From assembly GCF_002115785.1 (NCBI RefSeq), contig NZ_JFJY01000012.1:59006-123005 (forward strand): a stretch of 64,000 nt of DNA, written 5' to 3'. The notes below the pieces were generated by a model, which did not search any database, was not told where the DNA came from, and saw only the letters and a list, made by a program, of their open reading frames with translations. The position numbers were made by a program, and so were the translations under genes. Position 1 is the first letter of the stretch, and every line of letters starts with the position of its first letter. Shown piece after piece: positions 1 through 9,800 of this stretch. This DNA is from Thalassospira sp. MCCC 1A03138. Lineage in GTDB: Bacteria; Pseudomonadota; Alphaproteobacteria; Rhodospirillales; Thalassospiraceae.

Positions 1-2
1 CA

Positions 3-413
3 AAAAGCCTGCATACAGCAACCGGGTTTACCACTGTTGTCGCCTTTGATGGCGGCAATCTTCCGGTCATCGCCGAAACCATGCGCAATCAAAATCCTGA
101 CCGGTCAATCGTTATTGCAGCCGATGACGACCCCCTGAAAGTTGAGAAAGTCGGCCACAATCCGGGACTGGAAGCGGCCAAACGGGCTGCCGAGCGATCA
201 AACGCGCAGATCCTCAAACCTTCCCTTACTGCAGATGAACAACTGCAGGGATTAACCGACCATAACGATGTGCATGTTGCCCGCGGCTTCGATTTGTTCC
301 GTCGCGAGATCCGGCAACAGCTTTCCGATCTGGGTATTTCAACCAGTCGTAGTCGATCAATGCAGATCTCGCCAAAAAAGCAAAAGAACCAGTCAAACCA
401 GATGTCTGTTTGA
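3..413 (+). CDS. Toprim-domain protein, C-terminal part (partial at window edge)
   Basis: The reading frame is open from base 3 and ends with TGA at 411-413; the true start lies outside the window. The visible residues show the second half of a Toprim fold: a conserved VVAFDGGNL segment, then NPDRSIVIAADDD, which carries the acidic DxD-type motif that binds metal in primases and related enzymes. Toprim proteins of this kind sit beside relaxase genes on mobilizable plasmids and are thought to prime the transferred strand; that role here is inferred. The C-terminal 60 residues are polar. An intact acidic motif here contrasts with the decayed copies in the relaxase downstream. Confidence 0.7.
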   Translation, partial: KSLHTATGFTTVVAFDGGNLPVIAETMRNQNPDRSIVIAADDDPLKVEKVGHNPGLEAAKRAAERSNAQILKPSLTADEQLQGLTDHNDVHVARGFDLFRREIRQQLSDLGISTSRSRSMQISPKKQKNQSNQMSV

Positions 414-422
414 TAATCCTTG

Positions 423-448
423 TGTCGGCGGCCTTCCGGTCGCCGACA
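423..448. repeat. Inverted repeat upstream of the mobC-like gene (terminator or oriT candidate)
   Basis: TGTCGGCG (423-430) and CGCCGACA (441-448) form an 8-bp perfect stem around a 10-nt loop. It lies directly after the Toprim gene stop and before the mobilization genes. It could be the terminator of the Toprim gene, although the T-run after it is poor, or the inverted repeat that marks an oriT next to mobC. Confidence 0.5.
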
Positions 449-485
449 GTATTCTTCTGTCATTCATGTTTGCGGATACTGGATT

Positions 486-845
486 TTGGCTACCGACCGG
501 ATCAAGGTGGAAACCTATTTAAACGAAACGGAATTCTCCCGTTTGAAGGAACTCTCGGCACAACTTAAATTGAGCCGATCGGAACTGTTTCGACGGCTTC
601 TTATGAATTCACCTCTCCCCAATGCCCGGGATTTTGAAGCCGCCCAAGCGATCCTTGATATGCTTCAGATCAATGCTGACCTCGCCCGTCTCGGGAACCT
701 TCTGAAGCTGGCACTTGATGAACCGTTAAGCGCCGATCTCTTGCGCAAATACGATGACTTGGCCGCCACCATCAAATCCACCCAGGACGAGTTGAAGGAT
801 GTGGTGCGCAAGATCGATCGCACGATCGCACGCGGTGCGAAATGA
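486..845 (+). CDS. MobC/TraJ-like relaxosome accessory protein
   Basis: Small protein of about 119 residues with an N-terminal ribbon-helix-helix pattern (KVETYLNETEFSRLKEL, then a helix with LKLSRSELFRRLL) and a C-terminal segment with ADLARLGNLLKLAL. That segment is the usual signature of MobC/TraJ-type proteins, which bind oriT and load the relaxase. The frame is open from ATG at 420, but similarity to the family begins just after TTG at 486, so TTG 486 is preferred. The stop overlaps the relaxase start by four bases (ATGA at 842-845), indicating translational coupling. Family assignment is good; the start codon is uncertain. Confidence 0.75.
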   Translation: MATDRIKVETYLNETEFSRLKELSAQLKLSRSELFRRLLMNSPLPNARDFEAAQAILDMLQINADLARLGNLLKLALDEPLSADLLRKYDDLAATIKSTQDELKDVVRKIDRTIARGAK

Positions 846-3800
846 TCGCCAAGAAAATCCCTAAAAGACCCGATATTCCCGATAACTACAAAGAACTGGC
901 CGAATACATCGCGGCAGCCAAGGAACCCGGGGAAAAACTGGACAAGTTCTGGATTGAGAACTGTGGCGCCGGCGAGACGCTGGACGATCTTGAACTGGCC
1001 TTGCGCGAAGTCTATGCCGTCCGCTTGATGAAACCCGAAGTCACGGACAAATCGTATCACATGATGGTTTCTTTCCGGCCGGGCGAGAAAGATCGGCTTT
1101 CCGAACAGTATCTGAAGGATATTGCTTCTGCTTATGCCGATGGCCTCGGCTTTGCTGAACATCAATATGTGGCCGGTACGCATATCAATACCGACAATTT
1201 CCACATGCATATTGCCTTTAACAAGATCCATCCCCGCACGCTTCAGGTCATCAATCCGTTTCGGGATTTCAAAATCCTTGATCGGGTCTCCCGAAAACTG
1301 GAAAAGCAATATGGCCTCTTTATCGACCGGGGCATGGCCCAGAGAGAAAAACAGGGTCCAAAACTGTCGCCTTCAGCTCGCGATTACGAGGCGCAAACAT
1401 GGCAGGAAAGCTTCCAGAACCATGTTCTTCAACATCGCGAGGATCTGCTTGAAAAAATCAACGGCGCTGAAGCCTGGCAGGATCTGCACAGAATTCTTGC
1501 CGAACACGACATCGAGCTAAAAAAGCGCGGTAACGGTTTCGTTCTGGTCGGTCCAGATGGTCAGGGCATGAAGGCCTCGGCGCTCGATCGTGACATGAGC
1601 AAATCCGCCTTGGAAAAGAAGCTCGGCGATTTTGTTCCCCCGGTCAAAGAAACAGATAATAAACCCGCCCTCCCTACGCACCCAAAACGACGCTACAAGC
1701 GTCGGCCGACAATGCGGCATCCGCGCATGTCGCCTCTTTGGCGGCGATATCTGAATATTCAGCAACCTCTTCATCGTCGCAGTACGCTTCTGTCTCGCAC
1801 GATTTCAAACTGGAAGCTGTTTCTGCTCAGTGAAGCCTATCGCGATCCGCTCGCGATGGTGTTCCTCATCGCCCAACAGGAATTCATACATTTGGTATTT
1901 GGCGATGATCGACCGATACCGGTTTCCAAACTCGCAGCCCCTGCCCTTGCCGCGTGGCGTGAAGCTGGAAAGTGGGCCGATGCAAAATCCTTAAACTGGC
2001 TGGCAGATACTCGCTCAACTGGTCGGGGATGCCGACTGGATGATGCCGGCAACCTTCTTGTACCCTTCAAGGACGAGAACGGTTTTATGCTGGCTGTCCG
2101 CATATATGCCCCGGGCCAGAAAAGGATGTCGATCGGCAATATCAAGGCACGCGGGCTGACACACATCATCGACACCAGAAAACAGATCAATTCCGGGCCG
2201 GTGATCTTCACGGCCGATTATGCCGATGCGGTAAAGATTCATGATGCAACCCGACGCCCCGTCGTGATTGTCGCAGATCCTCGCGAGCTGCAGTCGGTGA
2301 TAAAACGCTATCGCAAATCCAGTCCATTGATCAAACCGGTTGTCGCAGGAAAGTCCGAAGCAAAGTTACCTGGTACCGGTTATGTGCAGATGCCGAGCCA
2401 GGACGATCAAACGGAAATTCGCCGTGCCTTTTCCCGTGCCACAGGGGACGAGGCATTTCTCGTCTGGGATGCCTGCCCGGAATGGGCGACCCCCGGCAAT
2501 TCATCCTGGCTTAAATCTGCCGGCATTCGAGGCTACGGCGTTAAAGTTACGCCTGATGGTGAGGTCGCCGTCCCCCTCAAAGACCGTTCCGGCCGTTTGG
2601 AAAACGTCATTCTGATCGATCAAAAAGGAAAGCAAAGAACCCTCATTGATCCGGTTGACAATATTGCGCTCTCTCATGTGATCGATCCTGCATGGCGAGA
2701 TGAAAAGGATACCGTCATCATTCCACGGGACTATGCCGATGCAGCGGCCATCCATCGAGCAACACGTTGCCCTGTTGTCGTGCCTGAAACACCTGACGAC
2801 TGGCATGCTGCCCTTGAACAGGTCCGCATACGGTACAGTGAAGCAAATATCGTTCTTGCCCTGGGTAAAGAGGAATTGCCCGGGGAGATGGTAGCGGCCG
2901 ACAAATTTACCGCTCAGATCGTTCGGCCGGCACGTGCGGAAACGTTCAAGGAATATGCGTTGCATGAACCGTCCCGATCTGCTGCCCGTCTGATGGATAC
3001 GGGTCGTGCACATTTCAACTTTGACCCTGACAAATCGGAATCCGAATTTGTAAAGCTGCAGGATCAGGACGGAACTGAACGTTACGTTTGGGGCGTTGAT
3101 ATTGCCGTTGCTGTCAATAGCTCCGGTGCAAGAACGGGCGACTGGATCACGCTTGATATCGCCGAAAAGAAGAAAGTCGAGGTCGTTGAAAAATATCGCG
3201 ATGATCAGGGCAACCTTCAGAGCCGCACGGTTACAACTCACCGGAATATCTGGAAAGCGGAAGTTCGACCAGATCCTGAAACAGTGCCATCAATGACCGC
3301 TTTGCGTAATGAAATGGCCGTCCTGGTTGGCGATGATGGGTGGCTTGCATGGCAGCAAGCGTCCCGCCCAGACAAGAGGGTTGTTTCTGCCCGGAGCGAT
3401 ATGGGCACAGAGAAGGCGTGGGCTGGTTTTCGAGTGGATGATGCAGGAAATGTCCTTATCCCTCTCAGAGACGGCGGAAACCGCCTTGCAGCCGTTTATC
3501 GCGTCAATGAAAGCGGATCCGTTGAAACTTTGGTCGGCACGGGTAGCGATAAAGGTCTGCATCATGTTATCGGGGAACGGATATCAAAAGATCCTGACGA
3601 CCCCATTCTGATAGCAGATGACCTGATCAGCGCCATTGAGCTAAACCGTCTGACGAACAAGCCAGTTGTCTGGTCAGTGAAATCGGAAAATCTTGCAGCC
3701 GTCGGAAAAACTCTACGCAGATTTAATCCCGATCGGAAGATTGTCATTGCCGCTATGGATGCGCACATGGCCGTCGAAAACAAGCCAATGGTACATGCGA

Positions 3801-4000
3801 AGAAAGCAGCAATCGCCATCGACGCCGATTTGCTCTCCCCTCCTCTGTCTGATCAGGACAAAAAACGCAATAAGATGTCCTTCGGGGATATATTGAAAAC
3901 CGGAAAGATAGACGCAGTTAAAAACGCTCTTAAGACTGCTGGAGTTGATGGTGATGACACAACTCGGAAGCGGCAAAAAGATCATACGAGAGGGATCTAA
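842..4000 (+). CDS. Relaxase (TraI/VirD2-type) with degenerate Toprim-like repeats
   Basis: 1052 residues. The N-terminal 180 residues are a relaxase: the metal-binding histidine triad reads H114-x-N...H121-M-H123, and Y16 or Y22 is the likely nicking tyrosine. It would cut oriT and lead the transferred strand. Residues about 250-370 are variable and proline/arginine rich. From about 380 onward three related modules follow, each with a segment resembling the Toprim EGxxDA block (TADYADA at 457-463, PRDYADA at 629-635, ADDLISA at 925-931). The catalytic glutamate and the DxD motif are missing in all three, so these look like decayed, non-catalytic Toprim copies. The gene overlaps mobC by four bases. 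Relaxase function is well supported; the role of the repeats is unknown. Confidence 0.85.
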   Translation: MIAKKIPKRPDIPDNYKELAEYIAAAKEPGEKLDKFWIENCGAGETLDDLELALREVYAVRLMKPEVTDKSYHMMVSFRPGEKDRLSEQYLKDIASAYADGLGFAEHQYVAGTHINTDNFHMHIAFNKIHPRTLQVINPFRDFKILDRVSRKLEKQYGLFIDRGMAQREKQGPKLSPSARDYEAQTWQESFQNHVLQHREDLLEKINGAEAWQDLHRILAEHDIELKKRGNGFVLVGPDGQGMKASALDRDMSKSALEKKLGDFVPPVKETDNKPALPTHPKRRYKRRPTMRHPRMSPLWRRYLNIQQPLHRRSTLLSRTISNWKLFLLSEAYRDPLAMVFLIAQQEFIHLVFGDDRPIPVSKLAAPALAAWREAGKWADAKSLNWLADTRSTGRGCRLDDAGNLLVPFKDENGFMLAVRIYAPGQKRMSIGNIKARGLTHIIDTRKQINSGPVIFTADYADAVKIHDATRRPVVIVADPRELQSVIKRYRKSSPLIKPVVAGKSEAKLPGTGYVQMPSQDDQTEIRRAFSRATGDEAFLVWDACPEWATPGNSSWLKSAGIRGYGVKVTPDGEVAVPLKDRSGRLENVILIDQKGKQRTLIDPVDNIALSHVIDPAWRDEKDTVIIPRDYADAAAIHRATRCPVVVPETPDDWHAALEQVRIRYSEANIVLALGKEELPGEMVAADKFTAQIVRPARAETFKEYALHEPSRSAARLMDTGRAHFNFDPDKSESEFVKLQDQDGTERYVWGVDIAVAVNSSGARTGDWITLDIAEKKKVEVVEKYRDDQGNLQSRTVTTHRNIWKAEVRPDPETVPSMTALRNEMAVLVGDDGWLAWQQASRPDKRVVSARSDMGTEKAWAGFRVDDAGNVLIPLRDGGNRLAAVYRVNESGSVETLVGTGSDKGLHHVIGERISKDPDDPILIADDLISAIELNRLTNKPVVWSVKSENLAAVGKTLRRFNPDRKIVIAAMDAHMAVENKPMVHAKKAAIAIDADLLSPPLSDQDKKRNKMSFGDILKTGKIDAVKNALKTAGVDGDDTTRKRQKDHTRGI

Positions 4001-4017
4001 TGAAACCGCATGTTCGC

Positions 4018-4440
4018 CTATACATCCTTCAAACTGGACAATCTTTCACTCACCATCAAAAGCTGCTGCTCAGATAATCGAGCAATGTCTTCAATGAAGG
4101 CTGATTCAATTACTTCTGTATTTTTTATTTCTGATTTTTGGACCGCGGTTGAATTGAGTTTGTCACGTTCCGAACGCGACATTTTTTCTATGTCTTCGGG
4201 AATGCCTTCAAAAAAGAAGTCAATTTCAACACCAAACATTTGCGACAACATCTGAAGATGTCCGGCTTTGTAACGGTCCCGCCCAGCTTCAAATTTCTGG
4301 ATTTGCTGGGGAGAAATTCCAAACAGGCCCGCCAATTGTTGCTGTTTGACACCCAAAATCTTGCGCAGCATCTTGATGCGTTCTGCAACATGGACATCGA
4401 TTACGTGCGGGCCGTCAAACCTTCCAAGCCTTCGTTTCAT
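4018..4440 (-). CDS. XRE-family transcriptional regulator
   Basis: About 140 residues from the ATG at 4440 (the frame is open to 4488). The N-terminal half is a helix-turn-helix: RIKMLRKILGVKQQQLAGLF, then GISPQQIQKFEAGRDR, a textbook XRE pattern. The C-terminal half is charged and may mediate dimerisation. It is the last gene of a leftward cluster (unknown protein, PIN protein, this gene) and sits about 20 bases after the PIN gene stop, so it may autoregulate that cluster. It also meets the end of the relaxase gene tail to tail. A regulator of the mobilization genes is the alternative. Confidence 0.8.
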   Translation of the reverse strand: MKRRLGRFDGPHVIDVHVAERIKMLRKILGVKQQQLAGLFGISPQQIQKFEAGRDRYKAGHLQMLSQMFGVEIDFFFEGIPEDIEKMSRSERDKLNSTAVQKSEIKNTEVIESAFIEDIARLSEQQLLMVSERLSSLKDV

Positions 4441-4459
4441 GGTTTCATTGATATGGAGG

Positions 4460-5146
4460 TTACAAACCGAGAGTGAATTTTGCTGCACTCATATTTGGCA
4501 CATATTTAAGGTTGATATTGCTAAACTCCGCTGCGATCCCAGTCCTTAAAATATTATTTTCTGTCAGATACTCTTTGGTGTTCGAAGATAGGAACACTAT
4601 TGGCTTAACCACTCCAGCGTTTCGCAGAGATGTTACGGCTTCAAGGTAAGTCTCGTAGACTAAACAATCTTTTGAGGAATCTTTACCGCGCCTTGCTGGA
4701 GCGATACACGCATTCATCCGTGCGAATGCTTTGGTCGGGATTCCGTTTCCAGGCGTTATCTTTTGGAGCTCGGTGAGCCATCTTTCTACAACACCACGCG
4801 TGCGCCCAACATGACCGTCGAGATGGGCAAGATCAATGGTCCCCGGAGCACCAAAGACGGTGGAGAGCTTGTTGATACGATCTATCTGTTCCTGCAGTTT
4901 TTTTAGGTTACGTTCCGCCTCCTCTTGGACGGGTTGATCGTGAACGGCGAACTCGATCGCAACCTGTTCTGCCATAAGGCATATGAGATTTCCAGCTTCC
5001 GCCGCAACCACAAGGTCTATGGCGGCTTGCCGATCATGGGGCTTAACTGTTTCACGCGTTGGGTCACGCATGATATCTAGAATAGAGCATGTGTCGATGC
5101 ACAACACTGGTACATCCTTAGATGCAATCGCATGCGCGTCCATCAC
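4460..5146 (-). CDS. PIN-domain protein (DUF4935-like)
   Basis: 228 residues. PIN nucleases cut RNA with a cluster of acidic residues. Here IDTCSILDIM gives D18 and D24 near the N-terminus, E65 follows in a helix, and KDSSKDCLVYE provides D156, D160 and E165. A late strand FLSSNT matches the usual fourth element of the fold. The length is longer than VapC toxins (about 130 residues) and fits the DUF4935/PIN_12 type. It starts three bases after the stop of the upstream gene, so the two are probably co-translated, and the XRE gene follows. A toxin or defence RNase is the best guess, not proven. Confidence 0.65.
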   Translation of the reverse strand: MMDAHAIASKDVPVLCIDTCSILDIMRDPTRETVKPHDRQAAIDLVVAAEAGNLICLMAEQVAIEFAVHDQPVQEEAERNLKKLQEQIDRINKLSTVFGAPGTIDLAHLDGHVGRTRGVVERWLTELQKITPGNGIPTKAFARMNACIAPARRGKDSSKDCLVYETYLEAVTSLRNAGVVKPIVFLSSNTKEYLTENNILRTGIAAEFSNINLKYVPNMSAAKFTLGL

Positions 5147-5149
5147 CTT

Positions 5150-5905
5150 TCAATGCTCTTCGTAATATGCAAGAAGAGCGACAGCGGTCTCGAAGTCGGC
5201 CGCTAGAGTATGCGCGGAATCCTGATCCCAACCATCCACCTCATGGAGCCAACGAGCCAGTTTATCTGCATCAGGTTTGTCATCAGCACGATGAACGGCG
5301 ACAAGAAAGTCGAACCAGCGACGTTGATCTGATGGGTGACTTGCTCTTGTCGACTTGTTGGCTGCACCCGAAAAATGTTTCAACTTTATAGCCGCTTCCA
5401 GAGACAACCAATCTTCAAGCGTTTGCTGGTCTTGGGTTGTCGAGATAGTGAAGCCGAATTGGGTAGCAACTGGCTCAGCAATTTGTGCGATAAAATCCTT
5501 AAGCAAAGCGTTGTATTGGGCGAAGCTGAGGCTGCCCTTCTCCAAGGGAACGATGTTAGGCACATAATAGCCGTCTTCGGTTCCCCATAGAGTCAATCCG
5601 ACAGCGGGATGGTCGTTGTCGGCATCTCGTTGAAAAAGGACTACATCCTCGAGAGGGACGGTGTTGTGCGCCACCTCTTCCGTCCGTTTCAAATCCACTC
5701 GCCAAGAACCGACTGCCGCTGCTATCAACCCTTCGCGTAGTTCGGGCCGTTTGTCTATTGGCCCGTGAATGGCCATGTCTTGAAAGACTTCAAGTTTTTC
5801 TGCCACATCTACCTCTTCGAAATATCTCAGTTGCCTACAGATCACAGCGGAAAGCGGTTCAGAACCCTCGCTCAAGATGGCAAGATACCGCTGGCAACAA
5901 AACAA
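5150..5905 (-). CDS. Unknown protein, partner of the PIN-domain gene
   Basis: 251 residues; family not recognised. It has no obvious signal peptide or membrane segment. Charged helices alternate with a beta-rich middle (around GLTLWGTEDGYYVPNIVP). The C-terminal part is rich in aspartate and tryptophan. It lies first in a three-gene leftward operon with the PIN protein (three bases between stop and start) and the XRE regulator. That position suggests it controls or assists the PIN protein, as antitoxins do, but it is far larger than usual VapB-type antitoxins. Confidence 0.55.
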   Translation of the reverse strand: MFCCQRYLAILSEGSEPLSAVICRQLRYFEEVDVAEKLEVFQDMAIHGPIDKRPELREGLIAAAVGSWRVDLKRTEEVAHNTVPLEDVVLFQRDADNDHPAVGLTLWGTEDGYYVPNIVPLEKGSLSFAQYNALLKDFIAQIAEPVATQFGFTISTTQDQQTLEDWLSLEAAIKLKHFSGAANKSTRASHPSDQRRWFDFLVAVHRADDKPDADKLARWLHEVDGWDQDSAHTLAADFETAVALLAYYEEH

Positions 5906-6092
5906 ACGGCCACATTTGCTCCGAATGATTTCCTCGACGATCCCAGATCGCTCCAGATCAACATATTACTCATACAATATTTAATCGGTAGGTATGTCAT
6001 ATACAGCAAAATATGACATTCAGACTGTCACATCTTCCGAGCCTACGTTTCATGTATTTCGGTGCATCTAGCCATATTTATTATAAACTCTC

Positions 6093-6662
6093 TTATCTGG
6101 AATTGATCCTTTCGGTGGTTAAACTCGCCGCCGTTTTATCGATACCCTGTTTTCTCTCCATTTTATAGCGGATGAAGAGTACGGCTGAAAAGATCAGGCT
6201 AAAAGCCACGAACGGTAACATTGCCATTTCGTTTAGTAGAGAATATCCCGATGCGGCTAAACACATCCCTGCAACAGTCCAGAGCTTTCTCTCTGGTGCC
6301 AGTTGCAATGTTAGCCAAATCCCCAGTGCTGCATTGACTAAGATCCAAACCGGTGAAGCTGGCCCCAGTGACATCTTAAATGGCCACGGTGTCCAGATCA
6401 TCCCGAATCCAACAGTCGCGGACAAACAATCCGCCGCCAAGTGAATAGAAATACCTACATACAATCCAGCAATGCCATAAAGAGGTACTCGGTTCTTAAA
6501 AAATAAAAAAAGCAGCCACGGGATGAGAACTGAATGGGTGATAATTGATCGATGATGCAGAATTGGCAGTAACAACAAATCTATATCTGGAAGCCATAAG
6601 CCCCCCCAAATTCCCAAAGCATAGGGAACGGGTTTAGCTAACATGTGTTTAATTGGATCCAT
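6093..6662 (-). CDS. YdjM-like membrane metal-dependent hydrolase
   Basis: 189 residues with four or five hydrophobic segments. The motif PDIDL near residue 26, HHRSIITHS around 37-45 and HLAAD in a later helix match the YdjM/DUF457 type of inner-membrane proteins, where aspartates and histidines are thought to bind a metal. The substrate of this family is unclear. The gene stands alone, divergent from the giant NTPase gene at 6894, with 231 bases between them. That gap holds an inverted pair CTAGGGT (6797-6803) and ACCCTAG (6830-6836) that could be a regulatory site. Confidence 0.6.
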   Translation of the reverse strand: MDPIKHMLAKPVPYALGIWGGLWLPDIDLLLLPILHHRSIITHSVLIPWLLFLFFKNRVPLYGIAGLYVGISIHLAADCLSATVGFGMIWTPWPFKMSLGPASPVWILVNAALGIWLTLQLAPERKLWTVAGMCLAASGYSLLNEMAMLPFVAFSLIFSAVLFIRYKMERKQGIDKTAASLTTERINSR

Positions 6663-6893
6663 TTTTCGGCTTAATCCAGTATTTCTTAATTGGAAATCTT
6701 TCAGTCAATTGCACTCAGGACAGTTTCCTCATTCTAAGCACCGGACCAACTCCAATAGGTTTCAATTCCTGCTCCCCATCCGCCGATTGCATATCGCTAG
6801 GGTGTGGCCCCAGACCGCACTTCAGTTATACCCTAGGGACAGAAGACGTTGTATGCTTCTGTTTGTCTGGGATAGATGGTAAGCAATTAAGTA

Positions 6894-9800
6894 ATGGTAA
6901 CAAAGAAAAATAGAGCGCAGTCGACCGGCGAAACTACAGCTATTACCGGGTATTGGAAACAGTACGAATATTCTGCATGCGTCCTCTACAAACTTATGCA
7001 GGACGGTTTGCTCAATGCCATATCGATCGCAGAACCAGCTGCCTGTATTTTCGACGATTTGGTGCTCCACACCAATGGGGGCATCCTTGCCACTCAGGTT
7101 AAGAGTGAAAAGAGCGCGACATATGTTTCCCTCCGCACAGAGCTAAAAGACTCACTCATTGCAGAAATGGCCACTTCTTGGCTGAGCCTCAAGGAGCGTG
7201 TTGAAACAGGGGAAGTAAACTTACGCTACATATTTGCTGGTCTCTTTAGTACTTCTGACACTGCTCTTGCGAACTCCAACGCTCAGGGAGCTCGTCACAG
7301 TGCAGCGTTTGCAGATTTCATCTCCCGTACAGAACTTTGCGACGATGTTATCGCGAGTTCAGTCTGGAGCGACACGCTCACGGATCTCCGAATTAGATCT
7401 GGCCTAGATCAGTTGGATTTTTTAGAGTTTTTGAACCATCTTGATCTGAAGGATGAAAGAGAACTACAGGCAAATGCCCTATCCAATTTTGGTCCTATAG
7501 ACCGTTCCAAAGCTGCAGAGGTATTAAGCCTGATTCCGAGACTTGTTCGAGCCTCAACCCCAGGTCAAAGATATACTGAGCAAGATCTGATAAACAAGTT
7601 GGGGTGGCGCTCGAGGCTCAGCCAGCATAACCTTCACGTCTTTCCAGTTCCACCGGACTACCAAGAAAATGAAGCTACAGAGAGAAAACTCATTGATCTC
7701 ATTGAGCGGACGACGCAGGGGTATATCGCGCTTATTGGGCCTCCGGGAACCGGCAAGTCCACACTTTTGCAACGTGGTTTATTTTCTAACCAGAGCTACA
7801 GTATATCGAGGTATTTAGCTTTTCTTCCCGGCCAGCGGCAAGGCCTTGGCCGAGCAGAAGCAAGCGAATTCTTAAACGATATAATTGCCGAGCTTCGTAG
7901 CCAGGGGTTCTACGCCTCAAAGTTTACCAACGACAACCTATCCGGGTTGAGGAACGAATTCGTAGGACAGCTCGAAGCGGCAGGTTCCAGGTATAGCACC
8001 TCAGGTAGAAAAACACTCATTGTAATCGACGGGCTCGACCATGTACCTCGTGAGGAAAACCCAGTAGCAAGTTTTCTAGCTGAGTTGCCGGCTGCTGCTG
8101 CTGTTCCTGAAGGCGTCATTTTTATCCTCGGCACTCAGCGTATCGAACTCCCGGGGTTACAAACAACGATTATTCAACAAACCAAAGAGGCTGGCAGAAG
8201 TGTCGCGATTGAGCCACTGAGCAAAGCATCTATATTTGCATTAGCAGATGCCGCCAACCTTCCTTCTTTCGTTGACAGGGAGGTTCTCTTTGAAATTACT
8301 AGTGGTCATCCTTTGACTGCACGCTATTTCATTGAAGCACTTCGTTCAGTCACTGAAGCGGAAGTTGCACTGAAGATTCTGTCCGATATCGATGGTTTGG
8401 GACGGTCTCTACAACAAATATATGAGCGTGTTTGGCAAAAACTCGACACAGCACCATCATCTCGCTCCGCTCTAGCTCTTCTCGCGCGTGCGGAAGGAAC
8501 GCTCTCATGCGAACAACTTGCTGATGTATGTAGCGAAGAGGTGGTCGATGACGTCATTACGACCGCTGGTTTTTTGCTTTTGACGGATCAGCAAGATCGT
8601 CTTTCCATTTTTCACAACAGCTTCCGGCTATTTATAGTACAGGAAACCGGACGGAAGTTTGGCAAGCCCAGTATTAACACAGAGAAAGATATTCACTCAA
8701 AGCTTGCATTGATAGCCGGCAAAGCGCAGCCCAGCGACCCACAATATTGGTATCAGCTTCGATATCTTTCACGCGCTGGAAATTTAGATGGAGTCCTCGC
8801 GCTTGGAACAGCTGACTACTTCCGAAGATCACTTCGATCATTCCGGCCTTCCGGCGAAGTCTACACAGATTTACGACTTACCTATGCTGCGGTGAATCCT
8901 ACGCGTGACCCTGTCCTTCTTTTAAATCGACTGCTACTTGAGAAAGAAATTGATTATCGGCTTGATGCAGTCAGCAGCCTAGATTTTATTGAGCTTCTTT
9001 TGAAACTTGGCGATGTTGAACTTGCGACCCGTCACGCTCTTGAAGACAGAGAAAATGGCGAAGGATGGCTCAAACTCGTCGACCACTTCTGGTTAATGGG
9101 AGACATTGAGCGCGCTCGGCAAGTGTTTCTCGCAAATGAGCCCCTTGAAGTTCTTTTCTCTGGAGAAGGTTTCGATCCACATAGCGCAATGAACCTTGCG
9201 CGCGGATGGATCGAGAGAGCGCAGCGGTTCCGCCCACTTGCCAAGCTCGGTGAATTGATAGACTCCCTTGTCATTCAAACTCATAGCATAGACGACGACA
9301 AAGGCTCTCAGACGCGCCGCGAACTCAAGTTCAGCTTAGCCTTAGGAACTGTGTGCGATCAACGCATTACCGACTTTTCAGAAATCAAGACACTTCTGAA
9401 GCTAACTGATCACGAAATAGCCTGCTTGGCTGTACAAGCGGCAGAATTCGCATTTCAAGAAAAGAGACAAGAGGACGCCCGTGAATGCCTCGTACTCGCC
9501 TCCAGTAAGCTTGGCACTACCCACCAATTTTGGAGACGCGCTGCAGCCTTGATTGCTTGGAAACTCGGCGATCTAACCCTCGCAGTAAAACTGGCCTCTG
9601 CGCTAACGGTTCCCCGGCTCACTCGTCATAACGCAATACAAAATAACTTAGGAGACTTCTCACAAGCGATAATTGAGACTGCCTTCCTTAGTAAAATTCT
9701 TGACGTTGCACTTCCGGAAGAGTCTAGAACACGTGACTCAGAAGACAGTACGCTTCTGGCAAACGCCCACACAAAATTATGTGAGATAGGAACTCTGAAG

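Noticed and set aside
665..1309. 214-codon frame opposite mobC and the relaxase start
   Set aside because: Antisense to two well-supported overlapping genes; no family features.
2501..3241. 246-codon frame opposite the relaxase gene
   Set aside because: Lies wholly opposite conserved relaxase/Toprim-like sequence, has no ribosome site and no recognisable motif.
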